NCBI GenBank assembly: GCA_947385185.1
Contig: CANDJX010000080.1
Location: forward strand, 1 to 7,227
DNA length: 7,227 nucleotides
DNA from: an uncultured Clostridia bacterium
Lineage (GTDB): Bacteria; Bacillota; Clostridia; Christensenellales; Pumilibacteraceae
Direction of reading: 5' to 3'
This document shows, in pieces, positions 4,837 through 7,227 of the stretch (position 1 is its first letter; the number at the start of each line of letters is the position of its first letter). A model generated the notes under the pieces. The model was not told the DNA's origin and did no database searches. It saw nothing but the letters and a program-made list of their open reading frames with translations. The position numbers and the translations under genes are program-made.

Positions 4837-7169
4837 TTTTTCAGCGCGACGCAGTCGGAAAAAGCGTAACTGCCTATTGACCGCACTCCGCTCGCAAGCG
4901 TAATTTCTTCGACGTAACGCGCGTCCGAAAAAGCGTTGCCCAGGATAATTTCGGAGTCGGTAACGGATATTTTTTTCAGGCTCGCCGGAGCTCCGTACGC
5001 GCCGCTGCCGTAATCGTTGAAAAACCAGTTCGTATAACCGCTTGCCGACGTACGCGACTGTCCGATAAAAGGCACGGTCAGCTCTTCGAGCGCAAAACAG
5101 CCGAACAGCATTTCTCTGCCCATCGTTTCGACGCTGTCGGGTACGGTCAGCTCTTTGAGGTTTACGCAATTGCCGAACGCGCGCGCGTCTATGCTCGTCA
5201 ATCCGTCGGGCAAATCGATCTTTTCGAGCGACGGCATATGCCAGAACGCGCTGTCTCCGATCGACGCGAGCGACGACGGCAAAATCACCGTTTCTATATA
5301 CCTGCATTCGTAAAACGTTTCGGGAGCAACGAACAAAGTTCCCTCCGCGACCGTAACTTTTTTAAGCGAAGCCGGAACGGAATTATTATCGTAATAAGAC
5401 CCCGAATCGGGATCGGAAAAGAAATAACCGAGACGTCTGTCGAGCGGCGGTAAATTTCCCTCGTATTCTTCGATAGCGTTGCAACCGGCGAGTATTCCGC
5501 GCCCGACCGACGTTACCGAAGTCGGCAGGACGAAGGACTTAAGCGACGTGCAACGCGAAAAAGCCTTTTCAGATATGCGTTCGAGAGAAAGCGGCAAATT
5601 TATCGAACGCAGAGCCGAGCAACCCGAAAACGCTTCCGTATCTATCGAAGTAAGCTCGGTCCCGTCTGCGAAAGCAACGCTGCCGAGATTCGTGCAATTA
5701 CGGAAAGCGCCGCTCGGGATCTCGGTTATCCCTGCCGGAACGGTTATAAATCGAAGCGCCGAACAACCGTCGAACGCATAGCCGCCGAGTTTTTCGACCA
5801 TAGTCATATCGAAAGACTCGATTTCGGTATTCATGAACGCATAATTGCCGATCGAAGTTACGGCGCGCGGCAAAGACAGCGACTTTATGCCCGTATTCGC
5901 GAAAGCGTAATCGCCGATCACGGTCGAATCCATTTTCCCGATAATAAGCCTGTCGAGCTCGATACCGTACGAAAATTCTTTCGTTATGCCGTCCGTATTC
6001 GAAATCTCCGCGCTGTCAAGCGAAAAATGCGTCCCGCCCGACAGGTTTTTCAGCGTGAGCTTGCCGCTCGCGCCTGGCTCGAACGGAGTATAATTGAAAT
6101 TAAAGAGCTTCAGACGTCCGAGCAAGTCGCAACCCCTGAGTATGGTATAATCGGACGGATATTCCACGACCTTATTTACGGCGAAATCGGTCAGCGCCGT
6201 ACAGTAAGAAAACGCGTTTCGTCCTATACTTACTTTGCCTGAGACGCTCGTCGATCCCAATTCGACCTTTTCGAGCGACGTGCAACGCGAAAAAGCCTCC
6301 TCGCCTATGAGCGTCAGTTTTTCCGATACGAGCTCGGTAATCCCGCTTCGGGCGAACGCGCGTTTGCCTATTTCGGTCACGTTTCCGAGATCGACGGACT
6401 CGAGCGACAAACAGTTTTCGAACGCGTATTCGCCTACTGTCGGACTTCCCTCGATCTTAAGCGAGGTTATGCGGTTATTGCCCGAAAACGCTTTGTCCGC
6501 AACGGAAATCACGGGATGTCCTTCCACTTCTTCGGGGATATAAACGTCGGTATTCAGCCCGTTAAAGCCCGTGACGATGATTTCCGATCCCTCCGACCTG
6601 TCGCCGCGGACGAAAGTAAACTCCACGCCCGAGCGCAAAAACGAGGTCGCAGACGAAGTGAACGACTGCAATTGAAAAAACATGATCACGCCGACGATTA
6701 TAAACAGCGCAATCGATATAATTCCGAGCATAAACGGCGTTTTTACAACGCGGCGTGAAACCGAAAGCGTTCTGCCACCCGTGCGAAAAAGCAGCTCGGC
6801 TTTTCCAGGAACGGGCGGTTCGTCGCCCGTGTAACTTACCGTAGTTTTTCCGTCCGATTCGGTGAAAGTATAGTCGCCGTAAGACGCGGCTTCGACGGCG
6901 ACCGAGCACGAAGCGCACGCCTCGCCGAGTTCGGTTTTCGGAAGCAGTACGAACCGCGCGTCCTTTTTCTCGTTCAATCCGCCGACGTAGACGGACAGCG
7001 GCGGCAGAGGATTTCCGTCGGAGGCGAACCGCGACACGTTAAGTCGCACGGCGTTCAGGGGTTCGCAGTAACGGTTGACAAGCCCGACGGCGAGATATTT
7101 TTTGCCGTCCTTCCTTACTATTTTATTCCGCGCGACGGTCACCGCGCGCTTAAGGCAAGGCTCGTTCAT
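4815..7169 (-). CDS. BspA-type leucine-rich repeat membrane protein, N-terminal part
   Basis: The 784-residue frame starts at an ATG with GGAGG seven bases upstream; its last six residues (WFCRTL) lie beyond the frame change. Residues 1-140 form a cytoplasmic, beta-rich region without clear identity (RKDGKKYLAVGLVNRY..., with C5, C35, C85, C88). RRVVK then precedes one helix at about 145-166, giving an N-in, C-out type II protein. From about 197 the ectodomain is made of roughly 19 BspA/LRR_5-type repeats of the form IGxxAFxxCxxLxxVxLPxxVTS, with AF at about 228, 250, 272, 293, 320, 423, 445, 466, 489, 514, 537, 642, 665 and 770, plus weaker ones. Two non-repeat loops (about 570-606 and 700-736) both end PASLKK(V/I)(T/S)V. 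Such proteins are generally surface adhesins or binding proteins; the ligand cannot be read from sequence. With the displaced continuation the protein would be about 1175 residues. The start overlaps the upstream stop as ATGA. Confidence 0.92.
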   Translation of the reverse strand: MNEPCLKRAVTVARNKIVRKDGKKYLAVGLVNRYCEPLNAVRLNVSRFASDGNPLPPLSVYVGGLNEKKDARFVLLPKTELGEACASCSVAVEAASYGDYTFTESDGKTTVSYTGDEPPVPGKAELLFRTGGRTLSVSRRVVKTPFMLGIISIALFIIVGVIMFFQLQSFTSSATSFLRSGVEFTFVRGDRSEGSEIIVTGFNGLNTDVYIPEEVEGHPVISVADKAFSGNNRITSLKIEGSPTVGEYAFENCLSLESVDLGNVTEIGKRAFARSGITELVSEKLTLIGEEAFSRCTSLEKVELGSTSVSGKVSIGRNAFSYCTALTDFAVNKVVEYPSDYTILRGCDLLGRLKLFNFNYTPFEPGASGKLTLKNLSGGTHFSLDSAEISNTDGITKEFSYGIELDRLIIGKMDSTVIGDYAFANTGIKSLSLPRAVTSIGNYAFMNTEIESFDMTMVEKLGGYAFDGCSALRFITVPAGITEIPSGAFRNCTNLGSVAFADGTELTSIDTEAFSGCSALRSINLPLSLERISEKAFSRCTSLKSFVLPTSVTSVGRGILAGCNAIEEYEGNLPPLDRRLGYFFSDPDSGSYYDNNSVPASLKKVTVAEGTLFVAPETFYECRYIETVILPSSLASIGDSAFWHMPSLEKIDLPDGLTSIDARAFGNCVNLKELTVPDSVETMGREMLFGCFALEELTVPFIGQSRTSASGYTNWFFNDYGSGAYGAPASLKKISVTDSEIILGNAFSDARYVEEITLASGVRSIGSYAFSDCVALKKWFCRTL
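4836..4841 (-). other. Six-A run where the LRR gene changes frame
   Basis: The minus strand reads CTG AAA AAA TGG TTT TGC, which ends in frame at TGA (4817-4815). Reading one base back after the second AAA gives ATG GTT TTG CCG GAC and continues the LRR pattern (ALKK-MVLPDTV) for 397 more codons. A seventh A would do the same. The context is compatible with an assembly or sequencing error, a natural one-base deletion, transcript slippage or -1 ribosomal slippage. The heptamer is G AAA AAA, a weaker fit to the bacterial A AAA AAG type. Confidence 0.9.
5542..5566 (+). repeat. 25-base exact direct repeat, copy A (in LRR coding region)
   Basis: Identical over 25 bases to 6274-6298. It encodes AFSRCTSL of the repeat at residues 536-543 on the minus strand. 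The copies are 732 bases apart, exactly 244 codons, so a crossover between them would keep the reading frame. Confidence 0.9.
6274..6298 (+). repeat. 25-base exact direct repeat, copy B (in LRR coding region)
   Basis: Second copy of the 5542-5566 sequence, encoding AFSRCTSL at residues 292-299. Other LRR units share the amino-acid pattern but have diverged more at DNA level, so this pair stands out as recent duplication, gene conversion or strong local constraint. Confidence 0.9.
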
Positions 7170-7227
7170 TCCTTATCCTCCGTGCGCGCGCCGCTTTTCG
7201 AGTTCATAAAAGCGAAATAAGCCGCCG
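7166..7227 (-). CDS. C-terminal end of an unknown upstream gene, partial
   Basis: The window opens inside this gene on the minus strand. The frame used here gives AAYFAFMNSKSGARTEDKE followed by TGA at 7168-7166, making a 4-base ATGA overlap with the LRR start. AAYFAFM followed by a charged tail looks like the end of a membrane helix with a short cytoplasmic tail, which would fit the other membrane proteins here. A second frame, ending GGLFRFYELEKRRAHGG at a TAA (7175-7173), is also open and cannot be excluded from 62 bases. No family can be named. Confidence 0.5.
   Translation of the reverse strand, partial: AAYFAFMNSKSGARTEDKE
7177..7181 (-). promoter_or_regulatory. Shine-Dalgarno site of the LRR gene
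   Basis: GGAGG lies seven bases before the ATG at 7169 on the minus strand (GGAGGATAAGGAATG). It sits inside the end of the preceding gene, so no separate promoter is apparent and translation is probably coupled. Confidence 0.85.

Noticed and set aside
4815..4841. Efficient programmed -1 ribosomal frameshift as the main explanation for the six-A run
   Set aside because: The heptamer is G AAA AAA rather than A AAA AAG, and I saw no clear upstream Shine-Dalgarno stimulator. It is kept only as one option.
4837..5307. First 157 codons of the open frame that contains the LRR continuation
   Set aside because: Arginine-rich and patternless, and the same bases encode clear LRR repeats in another frame. 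Only the part from 4836 onward is coding in this frame.
7173..7227. Alternative end of the upstream gene ending in TAA at 7175-7173
   Set aside because: Open over the visible bases but less convincing than the frame with a membrane-like tail and an ATGA overlap. It is not excluded, only ranked second.

Overview
The window looks like one end of a metagenomic contig from a fairly GC-rich member of the Bacillota, probably a gut-type Clostridia. The lineage guess rests on BspA-type leucine-rich repeats (LRRs) with a Cys-pair tail, strong Shine-Dalgarno sites and tightly overlapping genes; it is an inference. The first 45 bases are not genomic. They are an untrimmed Illumina P5-side adapter: the last 4 bases of the flow-cell primer, an 8-base index slot, then the complete 33-base read-1 primer site. 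True sequence starts at base 46, so the left-most gene is cut by the contig end.

Every real gene is on the minus strand, and the genes are read from right to left with almost no space between them. In order they are: (1) the last 19 codons of an unknown gene (7227-7166), whose stop overlaps the next start as ATGA; (2) a large single-pass membrane protein with a BspA-type LRR ectodomain, split by a -1 frame change in a six-A run at 4841-4836 into a 784-codon part (7169-4815) and a continuation (4836-3643), together about 1175 residues; (3) a 1099-residue protein (3650-351) starting 8 bases inside the end of the LRR gene, made of a family 3 glycoside hydrolase (GH3)-like region, a fibronectin-III-like domain, two membrane helices and a region resembling a McrB/MoxR-type AAA+ ATPase; (4) a small single-helix membrane protein (335-46), truncated by the contig end. 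No promoter or terminator is visible, so the operon probably runs past both ends.

The most interesting object is the third protein. Its GH3 region lacks several substrate-binding motifs, its AAA-like region lacks a recognisable Walker A and Walker B, and there is no signal peptide. The membrane-hairpin charge pattern predicts that both large domains face the cytoplasm. With the neighbouring type II LRR surface protein (cytoplasmic beta-rich head, outside LRRs) and the small one-helix protein, this suggests an undescribed membrane-spanning assembly in which former enzymes act as scaffold or sensing parts. That role is an inference. The domain losses, overlaps and frame change can be read directly from the sequence.
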